Virus record (IMG/VR): IMGVR_UViG_3300009419_000021
Location: 1-59,345 of that record
DNA from: a virus
Direction: 5' to 3' (one strand)
Length of the DNA: 59,345 nt
The notes under the pieces are model-generated. The model was not told the origin of the DNA. It did no database searches and saw only the letters and a list, made by a program, of their open reading frames with translations. Below, one piece after another: positions 15,730 to 22,564 of this stretch (positions are counted from its first letter, which is position 1; every line of letters starts with the position of its first letter). The translations under genes and the position numbers were made by a program.

Positions 15730-16047
15730 ATGACAATAGCACAACAACTGAAAATCAAACAGTTTCCTTTTGAAATCAAAGATTCCGAGGGTAATCGGAT
15801 TTACTACGAGAACTCCTATGGATATTGGGCAAAACGTGAATACAATTCAAAGGGTAATCTGATTTACTTGGAGGACTCCAAGGGATATTGGGTAAAACGT
15901 GAATACGATTCCAATGGTAATGTGATTTACTACGAGAACTCCGATGGAACGATCCACGATAAACGTCCCAAAACAGATGTGCAAAAAGCCATTGAACTTC
16001 TCACGAAAGAAGGATTGCTGGTGGACGGTAAGATTCTTAAAAACTAG
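15730..16047 (+). CDS. 21-residue-repeat protein, copy 7
   Basis: 105 aa, head MTIAQQLKIKQFPFEIK, repeats GYWAKREY and GYWVKREY, tail RPKTDVQKAIELLTKEGL. Last of the three-gene tandem. Confidence 0.8.
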   Translation: MTIAQQLKIKQFPFEIKDSEGNRIYYENSYGYWAKREYNSKGNLIYLEDSKGYWVKREYDSNGNVIYYENSDGTIHDKRPKTDVQKAIELLTKEGLLVDGKILKN

Positions 16048-16061
16048 AATACAATTAGGAC

Positions 16062-16334
16062 ATGGAAATTACATCCGATACAGATATTCTAACGGTCAAG
16101 AAAATCCTCAAATCAATGGGTTATAAAATGAAGACCAAAAGATTCTCATGGGGTAGAAATGTCATCTATCATCATATAGAATCGGGACAAGATAGAACTG
16201 GTAATGTATATACAAAAGAGACTATAGAAAAGTGGTTGCCATTGAATAGGTGGTTGACTGCGAACCAAGAAAATCTCCTTGTAATTGCTAGGAAAAATTG
16301 TCTTTATGGTATGTTAGAAGGTGCGACAAAATGA
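16062..16334 (+). CDS. Hypothetical basic protein
   Basis: 90 aa. TDILTVKKILKSMGYKMKTKRFSWGRNVIYH, then YTKETIEKWLPLNRWLTANQENLLVIARK. Basic. It ends in GCGACAAAATGA, part of a dispersed GACAAAATGAC repeat. Not recognised. Confidence 0.65.
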   Translation: MEITSDTDILTVKKILKSMGYKMKTKRFSWGRNVIYHHIESGQDRTGNVYTKETIEKWLPLNRWLTANQENLLVIARKNCLYGMLEGATK

Positions 16335-16376
16335 CACAGGTGGAATCGAAATTAAAAACTAGAATACAATTAGGAC

Positions 16377-16553
16377 ATGGATACATTAGACTTTATTATG
16401 GCAGTAGAAGAAGGAAGCATGGACATGGACACTTTCGTGGAGAATGTTCAGGACTTCGTGAACAGTGGAATCTGGAAATCTCTACAGGGATCATGGCAAC
16501 GCATGGTTTATCAATGGGCTGAATCTGGATATTGTAATGTCGATTCTCTCTAG
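16377..16553 (+). CDS. Small acidic protein of a phage-conserved type
   Basis: 58 aa. MDTLDFIMAVEEGSMDMDTF, then VENVQDFVNSGIWKSLQGSWQRMVYQWAESGYC. The TLDFIM opening, the SGIW-x-LQG core and the final GYC are features of a short protein found in many phages with no assigned role. Full length by that pattern. Motif ACTAGAATACAATTAGGAC. Confidence 0.7.
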   Translation: MDTLDFIMAVEEGSMDMDTFVENVQDFVNSGIWKSLQGSWQRMVYQWAESGYCNVDSL

Positions 16554-16802
16554 CAGAAAATGCTTTAGCGGTGGTGAATCAACATGATTAAAAACATTGA
16601 TAAATCAAGGAAAAATGGCGTGACAAAATGACGCACTTACTGCGACAAAATGACACAGGGATAGACGGATATAGAAATAAAATAAAAAATAAATTAAACT
16701 TTTGGTAACATGGTAAAATCCTCTCCCTTGGTGGTTCTTGGGAGAGGTAAACCAATCCACGAAATAAAACACATTTAAAAACTAGCTTAAACTTTTGACA
16801 TC
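16554..16802 (+). other. Intergenic stretch with repeats, a hairpin and a possible peptide
   Basis: It contains two GACAAAATGAC copies (16621-16660) and a motif-like AAATTAAACTTTTGGTAAC before ATG 16710, which opens a 22-residue frame (MVKSSPLVVLGRGKP...). Inside that frame CCTCTCCC (16720-16727) pairs with GGGAGAGG (16740-16747). Whether the product is a peptide or a structured RNA cannot be decided from sequence. Confidence 0.45.
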
Positions 16803-16970
16803 ATGAAAAACATACTCACTATTTTAACATCTGCTGCTATCACATTGTCTCCCACTTTTAGCCTTTGCGCGTTCTTCATCTATGGTGGAAGAAATGCAGT
16901 GTTCGATGCAATCTGCTTTCTGGTATTTGGAGCTACTTGCTACACTCTCGCATTACTCCGACACAAGTGA
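16803..16970 (+). CDS. Small membrane protein
   Basis: 55 aa: MKNILTILTSAAITLSPTFS, then LCAFFIYGGRNAVFDAICFLVFGATCYTLALL. Two hydrophobic segments; the first could be a signal anchor. Motif form ACTAGCTTAAACTTTTGACATC. Confidence 0.65.
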   Translation: MKNILTILTSAAITLSPTFSLCAFFIYGGRNAVFDAICFLVFGATCYTLALLRHK

Positions 16971-17002
16971 AACGCATTTAAAAACTAGCTTAAACTGATA
17001 CC

Positions 17003-17245
17003 ATGCTCAACATCACCATTGATCCGAAAGAAATCCGCGCTGAATATCGTAAAGACCAAGGTGGTCGCGGATGGTTGTATATCTCAGTTCCTAACGGATG
17101 GGATGACGTATCGAAATTGTGCAAGAAAGTTCTCACGTATGATGGGCGAAAATTCCTTTACAGTGGATGGAATTCCGATAGAAACGATTGTTTCTTCAAG
17201 GAAGAACTGGTAGGAAGTTCCACGGTGGTAGCACGAATCAATTAA
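17003..17245 (+). CDS. Hypothetical beta-rich protein
   Basis: 80 aa. IRAEYRKDQGGRGWLYISVPNGWDDVSKLCKKVLTY, then FLYSGWNSDRNDCFFKE. Several strands around a short helix. Similar small proteins are found in other phages. Function unknown. Confidence 0.65.
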   Translation: MLNITIDPKEIRAEYRKDQGGRGWLYISVPNGWDDVSKLCKKVLTYDGRKFLYSGWNSDRNDCFFKEELVGSSTVVARIN

Positions 17246-17266
17246 AAACTAGAGTAAACTGATAAC

Positions 17267-17452
17267 ATGAAGACCTACATTATCACAGTAAAATCAATCG
17301 GATATGACACGATTGTCCTGCGAGTCAATGCATCAAATCTAACATTTGCCAAATCCTATAAAACAGAAGCAATTCAAAAATTTGCAGAAGTGAATGACAT
17401 TTGTTTTGCCGATGCTAAAATGTTAGGTTCCATCTCCATCCTTAAAAACTAG
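17267..17452 (+). CDS. Hypothetical protein
   Basis: 61 aa. MKTYIITVKSIGYDTIVLRVN, helix TFAKSYKTEAIQKFAEVNDI. Ends ILKN from the next motif. Alpha/beta, not recognised. Confidence 0.65.
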   Translation: MKTYIITVKSIGYDTIVLRVNASNLTFAKSYKTEAIQKFAEVNDICFADAKMLGSISILKN

Positions 17453-17466
17453 AATAAACTGATAAC

Positions 17467-17646
17467 ATGACAAGACAATACACCAATCAACTACTGGAAA
17501 TGATCGACAACGGAATCCTTGATGCTGAAACGGTTCTCCGTTCGTGTCTCTCTTATATGTCCGAAGCAGAAGTGCAGGACATGGCAGAATCCGAGGGATT
17601 CATCGAAGAAGAGGAAGAGGACGAAGAAGAGGACGAAGAAGAGTAA
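17467..17646 (+). CDS. 59-residue protein with a poly-acidic tail
   Basis: MTRQYTNQLLEMIDNGILDA, a helical part with SYMSEAEVQDMAESEG, then 17 residues of only E and D after FI, encoded by GAAGAGGAA-type repeats. Such a tail can mimic nucleic acid or bind basic proteins. That role is inference. Confidence 0.65.
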   Translation: MTRQYTNQLLEMIDNGILDAETVLRSCLSYMSEAEVQDMAESEGFIEEEEEDEEEDEEE

Positions 17647-17655
17647 AATCCTCCC

Positions 17656-17746
17656 TCAGTCTCAATAAGGACATTTTCAGAATCCTTGTATCTACAATGA
17701 AAAAAGTCATTTTGCTCTAGGACTATTTGAATCTTATTGAGACTGA
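17656..17746 (+). ncRNA. Perfect 14-bp inverted repeat with a 63-base loop
   Basis: TCAGTCTCAATAAG (17656-17669) is the exact reverse complement of CTTATTGAGACTGA (17733-17746), with an AAGGA/TCCTT stem inside. It lies between a stop codon and the next motif and contains no convincing reading frame. A structured RNA or protein-binding inverted repeat are both possible. Confidence 0.5.
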
Positions 17747-17773
17747 AGTTAAAAACTAGCTTAAACTGATACC

Positions 17774-17944
17774 ATGACCACATCAGAACGCAACAGAGTC
17801 AAAATTCAATTGTATATTAAGAACAAAAAGATGTTTGCGTTGACATATGGAGGAGAAAAACTCTCTCCCATAATCGAAGAAATTCTTACGAATGAACTTG
17901 AAAAGGAAAATCCAAGAGACTTGGACACCTTATTATCCAATTAA
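17774..17944 (+). CDS. 56-residue hypothetical protein
   Basis: MTTSERNRVKIQLYIKNKKM, FALTYGGEKLSPIIEEILTNEL, then KENPRDLDTLLSN. Beta then helix. Not recognised. Motif ACTAGCTTAAACTGATACC. Confidence 0.6.
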   Translation: MTTSERNRVKIQLYIKNKKMFALTYGGEKLSPIIEEILTNELEKENPRDLDTLLSN

Positions 17945-17947
17945 AAA

Positions 17948-18070
17948 CTAGAATAAGATTTCAACAGAGCGTCATCTAAATGCTAGGATTCTGGAACTGG
18001 GAGATATTCGTCTAAATTAGGACACCCGACATCAGACAATGAGAATTTGCAACTCTCCGCTCTACCTTTT
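17948..18070 (+). ncRNA. Motif-led segment without a gene, possible structured RNA
   Basis: A full motif (AAAAACTAGAATAAGATTTC) is followed by about 115 bases holding only 11-residue frames. AGAGCG near 17965 can pair with CGCTCT near 18057, and GAGA/TCTC lies just inside the 3' arm, a loosely tRNA-like closing layout. It could encode a small RNA or be a decayed cassette. Confidence 0.4.
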
Positions 18071-18093
18071 AAAAACTAGAATAAACTGATACC

Positions 18094-18426
18094 ATGACCA
18101 ACACCGACCTACAACAACCAAACGATCTATCAGACAAAGGCAAACAAGCACATGCTGCAATCGTGGCATTTCTTGAGAAGCACAAGCTCACATACACAGG
18201 AGGATGCAAAGCGTTCTATTCCCCCAAAGAGTGGGAGGAAAGGAAAGAGGACTACGGATGCGATAGTGTGCTTGTCGTGGTGCATGATGGCGGCGATCAC
18301 GGAGATGCTTTCTCTTATGATCGTGGGAATTACAAGATTCTTGATAAGATGTATGAACTTCTGAAACCACTGGGATTTTACAGCGAACAATGCACCTGCT
18401 GGTATAGCGCAATCTACCTTGCTTAA
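18094..18426 (+). CDS. Conserved hypothetical protein
   Basis: 110 aa. DKGKQAHAAIVAFLEKHKL is a helix, then FYSPKEWEERKEDYGCDSVLVVVHDGGDHGDAFSYDRG, then a helix and CTCWYSAIYLA. The pattern resembles a family seen in several phages with no known function. The motif is of the right-hand subtype (TAGAATAAACTGATACC). Confidence 0.7.
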   Translation: MTNTDLQQPNDLSDKGKQAHAAIVAFLEKHKLTYTGGCKAFYSPKEWEERKEDYGCDSVLVVVHDGGDHGDAFSYDRGNYKILDKMYELLKPLGFYSEQCTCWYSAIYLA

Positions 18427-18450
18427 AAACTAAAATAAAATCATAACGTC

Positions 18451-18732
18451 ATGAAAACAATCACATTACGCGAAGCATTTGAAATTCTTGAAAACGCCGC
18501 AGCAGTCATCATTGATGACACTGTAACATACCCAACACTTGATGATTTAATTGGATCAGATGAAAACGAGTTCCTTCACATTGGCTGGGAGGTTGATGAC
18601 TTAGGATACACCGCAATTTTTCAAGAAGGGGATAACCAATTCGTCAAAGTATCAGGATCGAGCCTTTTCATGGTAGATGATAGGGGGGAAGAAACACAAG
18701 TTTCTATTTTAATTCCTGCAAATCTTGCTTAA
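18451..18732 (+). CDS. Hypothetical acidic protein
   Basis: 93 aa. Helix TLREAFEILENAAAVIID, then LHIGWEVDDLGYTAIFQEGDN, FVKVSGSSLFMVDD, VSILIPA strands. Not recognised. Confidence 0.7.
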   Translation: MKTITLREAFEILENAAAVIIDDTVTYPTLDDLIGSDENEFLHIGWEVDDLGYTAIFQEGDNQFVKVSGSSLFMVDDRGEETQVSILIPANLA

Positions 18733-18753
18733 AAACTAGACTAACATTGAGCC

Positions 18754-18951
18754 ATGAAAGTTCGACCACTTGAAAATTACCGCCTGTATGGGACTGCTAT
18801 TGTCCTTGACAACACGAAAGTTTACTCTGCTTCTCGTGCGGAGAATCAGCCCAACTGGAAAGAAAAGGGATTGATTTTTGTGCATGAGTCAGATGATGAT
18901 GATTGCGTAGGTATTCTTCTCTGTGCAGGGGAATACGAAGTTAAAAACTAG
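18754..18951 (+). CDS. Hypothetical beta protein
   Basis: 65 aa: RPLENYRLYGTAIVLDNTKVYSASRAENQ, LIFVHESDDDDCVGILLCAGEYEVKN. All strands with an acidic loop. The final VKN is from the next motif. Confidence 0.65.
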   Translation: MKVRPLENYRLYGTAIVLDNTKVYSASRAENQPNWKEKGLIFVHESDDDDCVGILLCAGEYEVKN

Positions 18952-18965
18952 ACTAACATTGAGCC

Positions 18966-19136
18966 ATGACAAAAGAACTACAAGAAAAACTAGAGGCTGC
19001 TCGCGCTGCTCGTGCTGCTGCTTATGCTGCTTATGTTGCTGCTCGCACTGATGCTGATGCTGCTCTTGATGCTTGGGCTGCTGCTGATGCTGCTTATGAT
19101 GCTGCTCTTGCTGCTGCTGATGCTGTTAAAAACTAG
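18966..19136 (+). CDS. Alanine-rich GCT-repeat protein, copy A
   Basis: 56 aa. MTKELQEKLEA is followed by a low-complexity run of A with spaced R, Y, D, L and W, encoded by repeated GCTGCTGAT/CTT/TAT triplets. It should form a single long alanine helix. Its opening nearly matches the related gene at 22565-22768. GCT runs are prone to slippage. Confidence 0.65.
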   Translation: MTKELQEKLEAARAARAAAYAAYVAARTDADAALDAWAAADAAYDAALAAADAVKN

Positions 19137-19150
19137 ACTAACATTGGGAC

Positions 19151-19309
19151 ATGAACCACCTCGTATTTATTATCCACAAAGGATTCGTAGCATATCGCAT
19201 GAATGGTCAACAAGGTTCTCACCCTATCGGTGACGACACAGCGCAAAGCGTCATTGACTATCTCAAGAAAATGATCAAATTCAAAACATTCGAAATCATC
19301 AACCATTAA
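19151..19309 (+). CDS. 52-residue hypothetical protein
   Basis: MNHLVFIIHKGFVAYRMNGQ, then HPIGDDTAQSVIDYLKKMIKF. Alpha/beta, basic. Not recognised. Motif TAGACTAACATTGGGAC. Confidence 0.6.
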   Translation: MNHLVFIIHKGFVAYRMNGQQGSHPIGDDTAQSVIDYLKKMIKFKTFEIINH

Positions 19310-19330
19310 AAACTAGATTAAACTTTAAAC

Positions 19331-19444
19331 ATGCAGGAATTATTTATACCATCACTCATTATGTCTTTCATAGCAATCGGTTCACGCCATATCTTGATCT
19401 ATGCCATCGCAGCAATCATGTGGTATCTGACAATCATCGGGTAA
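19331..19444 (+). CDS. 37-residue membrane peptide
   Basis: MQELFIPSLIMSFIAIGSRH, then ILIYAIAAIMWYLTIIG. Almost wholly hydrophobic, with one or two short membrane segments. Motif ACTAGATTAAACTTTAAAC. Confidence 0.6.
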   Translation: MQELFIPSLIMSFIAIGSRHILIYAIAAIMWYLTIIG

Positions 19445-19491
19445 TTAAAAACTAGACTAAACTGATAACGTAACCAACACCAACATACAAT

Positions 19492-19713
19492 ATGAAATAC
19501 ATCGTCGCTCGCATTCACAATAACTCACTAGGTAGTGTTATTGAAGTTTCTTCTCAAGAAGAAGGAAAAGACATCATTCGCGGTATGGCTGAAGAACAAT
19601 TCAATCGCCCTCTTACGGATGATGAAATTGACCACTTGGAAAACAATCTGGAAATTTACAACGAAGAAGATTCTGATAATATCTTTTGTTTCTCACTCGG
19701 CATCATCGGGTAA
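19492..19713 (+). CDS. Hypothetical protein with CA-rich leader
   Basis: 73 aa. Strand KYIVARIHNNSLGSVIEV, helix EGKDIIRGMAEEQF, TDDEIDHLENNLEIYNEED, strand IFCFSLGII. Between motif and ATG lies a leader containing CGTAACCAACACCAAC, shared with two other genes and lacking a Shine-Dalgarno sequence. Confidence 0.7.
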   Translation: MKYIVARIHNNSLGSVIEVSSQEEGKDIIRGMAEEQFNRPLTDDEIDHLENNLEIYNEEDSDNIFCFSLGIIG

Positions 19714-19764
19714 TTAAAAACTAGAATAGACTGATAACGTAACCAACACCAACTACTGACCACC

Positions 19765-20007
19765 ATGACAAACCAACAAATCATTACAAAATTCGTAAAT
19801 GGAGCAACCACTGGCAAGAACTCCAATCGCTCTCTCTTTATTGAGGGTGATACCATCTACTCATATGGGTATCACTTCCCCCTCGCTCGTCGGAATAGCG
19901 ATGGCACTTTCTGGGTAAATCCCGACAAGTATAGCGTCACCACCAGCAAGCAACAAGGCATGGTGCGCTACACAATCACCCGAAACGGGTCAAAATTTTC
20001 GGTGTAG
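19765..20007 (+). CDS. Conserved phage protein of unknown function
   Basis: 80 aa. SLFIEGDTIYSYGYHFPLARR, then VNPDKYSVTTSKQQGMVR. The pattern of a glycine-rich start, IEG-D-x-IYSY, ARR and YS-x-TTSK-x-Q marks a small family widespread in phage genomes. Full length by that pattern. It has the CA-rich leader and a strong hairpin after its stop. Confidence 0.75.
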   Translation: MTNQQIITKFVNGATTGKNSNRSLFIEGDTIYSYGYHFPLARRNSDGTFWVNPDKYSVTTSKQQGMVRYTITRNGSKFSV

Positions 20008-20018
20008 TCATGGCAAGT

Positions 20019-20057
20019 CCCCTCTCTTTCGTGGTAGGAAGAGAGGGGCAACCTTTT
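20019..20057 (+). terminator. Rho-independent terminator-like hairpin
   Basis: CCCCTCTCTT (20019-20028) pairs with AAGAGAGGGG (20039-20048), followed by CAACCTTTTT. The same CUCUC-type stem recurs at 1223, 16720 and 24204. Confidence 0.65.
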
Positions 20058-20081
20058 TAAAAACTAGACTAGAATAACACC

Positions 20082-20390
20082 ATGACGCTAGAAGAACTTA
20101 CCAAAAAACGAGATGATTTATATGTCAAAATCGCAGATGCTAAAGGCGATGAGTTGGATGGTTATTTCGATGAAGTGTGGAAAATTGAAGATCAGATCGA
20201 AGAGATCGAAAATCCCCCAATCCCCCCCTTGTCGATTGAATCTTTCGAGAGTGCATACAATGTCGAGCGAGAGTATGAACGTTTTCGGGATGAATATGGT
20301 GATGCCGCTGCACTTTATAGCGGGTATTTACGATATCATTACGACACCTATTGCTTATTCCACAAGAAAGGCACTCGGTTCAGCTTTTAA
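20082..20390 (+). CDS. Hypothetical protein with coiled-coil start
   Basis: 102 aa. Residues 1-42 are a charged helix (LTKKRDDLYVKIADAKGDEL, FDEVWKIEDQIEEIE), then PPIPPL and an aromatic C-terminal region (LYSGYLRYHYDTYCLFHKK). Not recognised. Confidence 0.65.
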   Translation: MTLEELTKKRDDLYVKIADAKGDELDGYFDEVWKIEDQIEEIENPPIPPLSIESFESAYNVEREYERFRDEYGDAAALYSGYLRYHYDTYCLFHKKGTRFSF

Positions 20391-20411
20391 AAACTAGACT
20401 AAACTGTTACC

Positions 20412-20486
20412 ATGCCTGACATCACTGACCTATCCGACAACGACATCCAAGACCTGATTGACTTCATGCAAGGTGTGACAAAATGA
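20412..20486 (+). CDS. 24-residue acidic peptide
   Basis: MPDITDLSDNDIQDLIDFMQ, then GVTK. Clear motif (TAGACTAAACTGTTACC) and start. Its end uses the repeat GTGACAAAATGACGCAC also found near 16330 and 16620. Confidence 0.5.
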   Translation: MPDITDLSDNDIQDLIDFMQGVTK

Positions 20487-20536
20487 CGCACCTGAAAAAG
20501 CAATCCATTTAAAAACTAGCTTAAACTCTTACTACC

Positions 20537-20860
20537 ATGAAAAACAATTGGAAACCAGTAATTAAATCGTTCTTCGCAATCGCTCTCAACCGTGGGTTCA
20601 CTCTCCATACAGTGGACAATGGCGGGGGAGAGGATGTTCTCATGAACAGCATCAAAGAAGCTGTGGAAGAAGTCACTGCCACAGATGAGTCTCACGTGGT
20701 TCTAAAAGACCCTACTGGCAAGCGTGTGTGGTTCTATCTGGTTCTCGGCAATGAGCCATATGAAACGATCTGCAACTATTCCGTGCATGATCTAGCAGAC
20801 AAGGTGCAAGAAGAGTTCTCAGACAAGTGGGAAGACAAACGATGCCCCCAGATCGCTTAA
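20537..20860 (+). CDS. Conserved hypothetical protein
   Basis: 107 aa. WKPVIKSFFAIALNRGFTLHTVDNGGGED, a helix, HVVLKDPTGKRVWFYLVLGNEPYETICNY, and a helix (VHDLADKVQEEFSDKW). The pattern resembles a family known from phage genomes, with no assigned role. Confidence 0.7.
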   Translation: MKNNWKPVIKSFFAIALNRGFTLHTVDNGGGEDVLMNSIKEAVEEVTATDESHVVLKDPTGKRVWFYLVLGNEPYETICNYSVHDLADKVQEEFSDKWEDKRCPQIA

Positions 20861-20884
20861 AAACTAGACTAAAATCTTACTACC

Positions 20885-21088
20885 ATGACAGAACACACAC
20901 AAGCAGTTGACAAAGCAATGGCTAAGTATCCAAAGGCAAAACGCATCGCGGTGGAGAACTTCACCTTTGGGCAACAAGGGAAGGGGATGCCTTTCGGGGT
21001 CGCCATGAATCTGGATGCGGATGCCCGTTGCTATGGGTGGAAGCCCGACACCGTGAAAGCCATCAAGATGGTCTTGAATGGTCGATAA
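20885..21088 (+). CDS. Small protein related to gene 4484-4696
   Basis: 67 aa. FGVAMNLDADARCYGWKPDT then VKAIKMVL matches the NL-x2-DA-x2-YGW-x3-TV-x-AI pattern of the 70-aa product of 4484-4696. A shared small domain is likely. Function unknown. Confidence 0.7.
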   Translation: MTEHTQAVDKAMAKYPKAKRIAVENFTFGQQGKGMPFGVAMNLDADARCYGWKPDTVKAIKMVLNGR

Positions 21089-21112
21089 AAACTAGACTAA
21101 ACTGATTGCACC

Positions 21113-21277
21113 ATGACAAACCAATCACGCTACTCAATCCAAGTCACCTATCCAAGTGGAGTAATTGCCTACATGTCCTTTCGTGGACGAACGGAATGGT
21201 GCTATTCACAAGCCCGTCACCATCTGAAAACTTGGGTACATGTTCACGGGATCACCCCAAAGATTGTTAAAAACTAG
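21113..21277 (+). CDS. 54-residue basic protein
   Basis: SRYSIQVTYPSGVIAYMSFR, then GRTEWCYSQARHHLKTWVHV. A three-strand plus helix layout. Ends KIVKN from motif bases. Not recognised. Confidence 0.6.
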   Translation: MTNQSRYSIQVTYPSGVIAYMSFRGRTEWCYSQARHHLKTWVHVHGITPKIVKN

Positions 21278-21294
21278 AATAAACTGTTACTACC

Positions 21295-21582
21295 ATGACC
21301 ACTAAAAAAGAAATCAAATTAAAAGACGGTTCAACGCTCGCCAAAGGCTTGCCAGTATCATTCATCGCTGGCAAGGATAGCCGTTGCCTAGTGCATTCTC
21401 CCGCTCATCCTGAGCCATTGCAAGTGCGCATCACAAGCGCATTCAAAGCACCTTCCATGGCTTCTCTGGAACGCTGGGGAATGGATGGCGTGTGCAAGAC
21501 TCCCACGGGTAAGCGTGTCGAGCCTGATGGATATGGCAGCGATGGTAGCCCATCATGGCTGCTGGTTTTCGGACTCATCTAA
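21295..21582 (+). CDS. Conserved hypothetical beta protein
   Basis: 95 aa. IKLKDGSTLAKGLPVSFIAG, CLVHSPAHPEPLQVRITSAF, SMASLERWGMDGVC. A small beta barrel with a GKRVEPDGYGSDGSPSWLL end, similar to unassigned phage and plasmid proteins. Confidence 0.7.
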   Translation: MTTKKEIKLKDGSTLAKGLPVSFIAGKDSRCLVHSPAHPEPLQVRITSAFKAPSMASLERWGMDGVCKTPTGKRVEPDGYGSDGSPSWLLVFGLI

Positions 21583-21630
21583 AAACTAGGGGGGAGCGCA
21601 TCCCACACGCTCATTTAAAAACTAGAGTAA
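21583..21630 (+). repeat. G6 element with GAGCG hairpin, copy 1
   Basis: AAAAACTAGGGGGGAGCGCA continues into TCCCACACGCTCATTT and then a normal motif. GAGCG (21594-21598) can pair with CGCTC (21608-21612). It is a motif head whose -10 has been replaced by G-runs. A nearly identical copy is at 23594-23639. Confidence 0.6.
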
Positions 21631-21642
21631 GCTGTTACTACC

Positions 21643-21807
21643 ATGAAATACAACGTAACTAACATTCAATGGGATACTGATGGTATCCCTAACAAATCCC
21701 TTCCGACAAGCATCACCATTGAAGTGGAAGATGAAGATGATGTGATAGATGATCTTTCCGATGAATATGGCTTCTGCATATTCTCTGCTGACATTGAAGA
21801 AGCGTAA
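21643..21807 (+). CDS. 54-residue acidic protein
   Basis: MKYNVTNIQWDTDGIPNKSL, SITIEVEDEDDVIDDLSDEY, GFCIFSADIEEA. Beta sheet with an acidic loop. Not recognised. Confidence 0.6.
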   Translation: MKYNVTNIQWDTDGIPNKSLPTSITIEVEDEDDVIDDLSDEYGFCIFSADIEEA

Positions 21808-21835
21808 TTAAAAACTAGACTAGACTGTTACTACC

Positions 21836-22108
21836 ATGACAACCACACTTATTACTGGCAATACATATCCCGTCAAAGACCAAATCAAAGCTCTGGGAGG
21901 GCGATGGAACTCAGTCCGCAAAGGCTGGGAAGTCCCCTCAGATAACGCTGGGGAAGCGCAAGCACTGGTCGATGGCGCACCACGCTCCAGCCGTAGCAGT
22001 GGCAACCGCTACGTGTCATACGAAGTCCGCACCAGCGGTGGCACGTTCTATCGCAATTACAACGGACGTTGCGAGGATGCACCGTGCTGCGGATGCTGCA
22101 CCTTTTAA
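21836..22108 (+). CDS. DUF5710-like small protein with a cysteine tail
   Basis: 90 aa. ITGNTYPVKDQIKALGGRWN, then RKGWEVPSDNAGEAQAL recalls the K-x2-A-K-x-LGG-RW-N / W-x-VP pattern of DUF5710-type domains. The C-terminal CEDAPCCGCCTF holds five cysteines and may bind zinc. Function unknown. Confidence 0.65.
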   Translation: MTTTLITGNTYPVKDQIKALGGRWNSVRKGWEVPSDNAGEAQALVDGAPRSSRSSGNRYVSYEVRTSGGTFYRNYNGRCEDAPCCGCCTF

Positions 22109-22132
22109 AAACTAGACTAGACTGATCGTGTT

Positions 22133-22342
22133 ATGAAAATTCACCTCGTTAAAAAAAGACATTGCTGGTTGGAATATCCACTTTTTGCTTTACAAGGTCT
22201 TTTCACTATTTTAGATGGTTTGATTATGTTGTTCTCTATGGGTTTTTTAATTTCCTCGTTTGCTCTCACTATCTGCAAAGTAAGAACTGAATTTCATTTC
22301 AAGCGACTGAAAAAGGAAAGGAAATTCCTTTCAAAACATTGA
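22133..22342 (+). CDS. Small membrane protein
   Basis: 69 aa. A basic N-terminus, then a long hydrophobic stretch (EYPLFALQGLFTILDGLIML and FSMGFLISSFALTI), then a basic tail (HFKRLKKERKFLSKH). One long or two short membrane segments. AT-rich compared with its neighbours, and followed by about 50 non-coding bases. Confidence 0.65.
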   Translation: MKIHLVKKRHCWLEYPLFALQGLFTILDGLIMLFSMGFLISSFALTICKVRTEFHFKRLKKERKFLSKH

Positions 22343-22396
22343 ACTGCGACTGATACACACTGCTGCACCTTTTAAAAACTAGAATAGACTGATACC

Positions 22397-22540
22397 ATGA
22401 CCACTAACACTTTATTCACTGTGGGCGGGATGGTTCTCGCCTACGCAGTCACGCGAGACGCTGCCATTGCGATCTGCACCTTCGCTCGTCGCCCCGTTCG
22501 CTGGGGCGATGAATTGATCGGGGGAGAATACGCCATTTAA
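22397..22540 (+). CDS. 47-residue membrane-associated protein
   Basis: TLFTVGGMVLAYAVTRDAAI, AICTFARRPVRWGDELIGGEYAI. One likely membrane segment followed by a basic turn. Not recognised. Confidence 0.6.
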   Translation: MTTNTLFTVGGMVLAYAVTRDAAIAICTFARRPVRWGDELIGGEYAI

Positions 22541-22564
22541 AAACTAGCTTAAACTGATTACGTT

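Noticed and set aside
16298-16522. 74-codon frame across a motif
   Set aside because: It runs through a promoter element and is out of frame with the motif-positioned 58-residue gene (16377-16553).
17553-17783. Minus-strand frame with a serine run
   Set aside because: It is the complement of the poly-E/D codons of gene 17467-17646.
19012-19233. Leu/Met-rich frame, and a similar one at 22605-22793
   Set aside because: These are the +1 frame of GCT repeats (CTG/ATG) in the alanine-rich genes. The true frames start right after the promoter motif.
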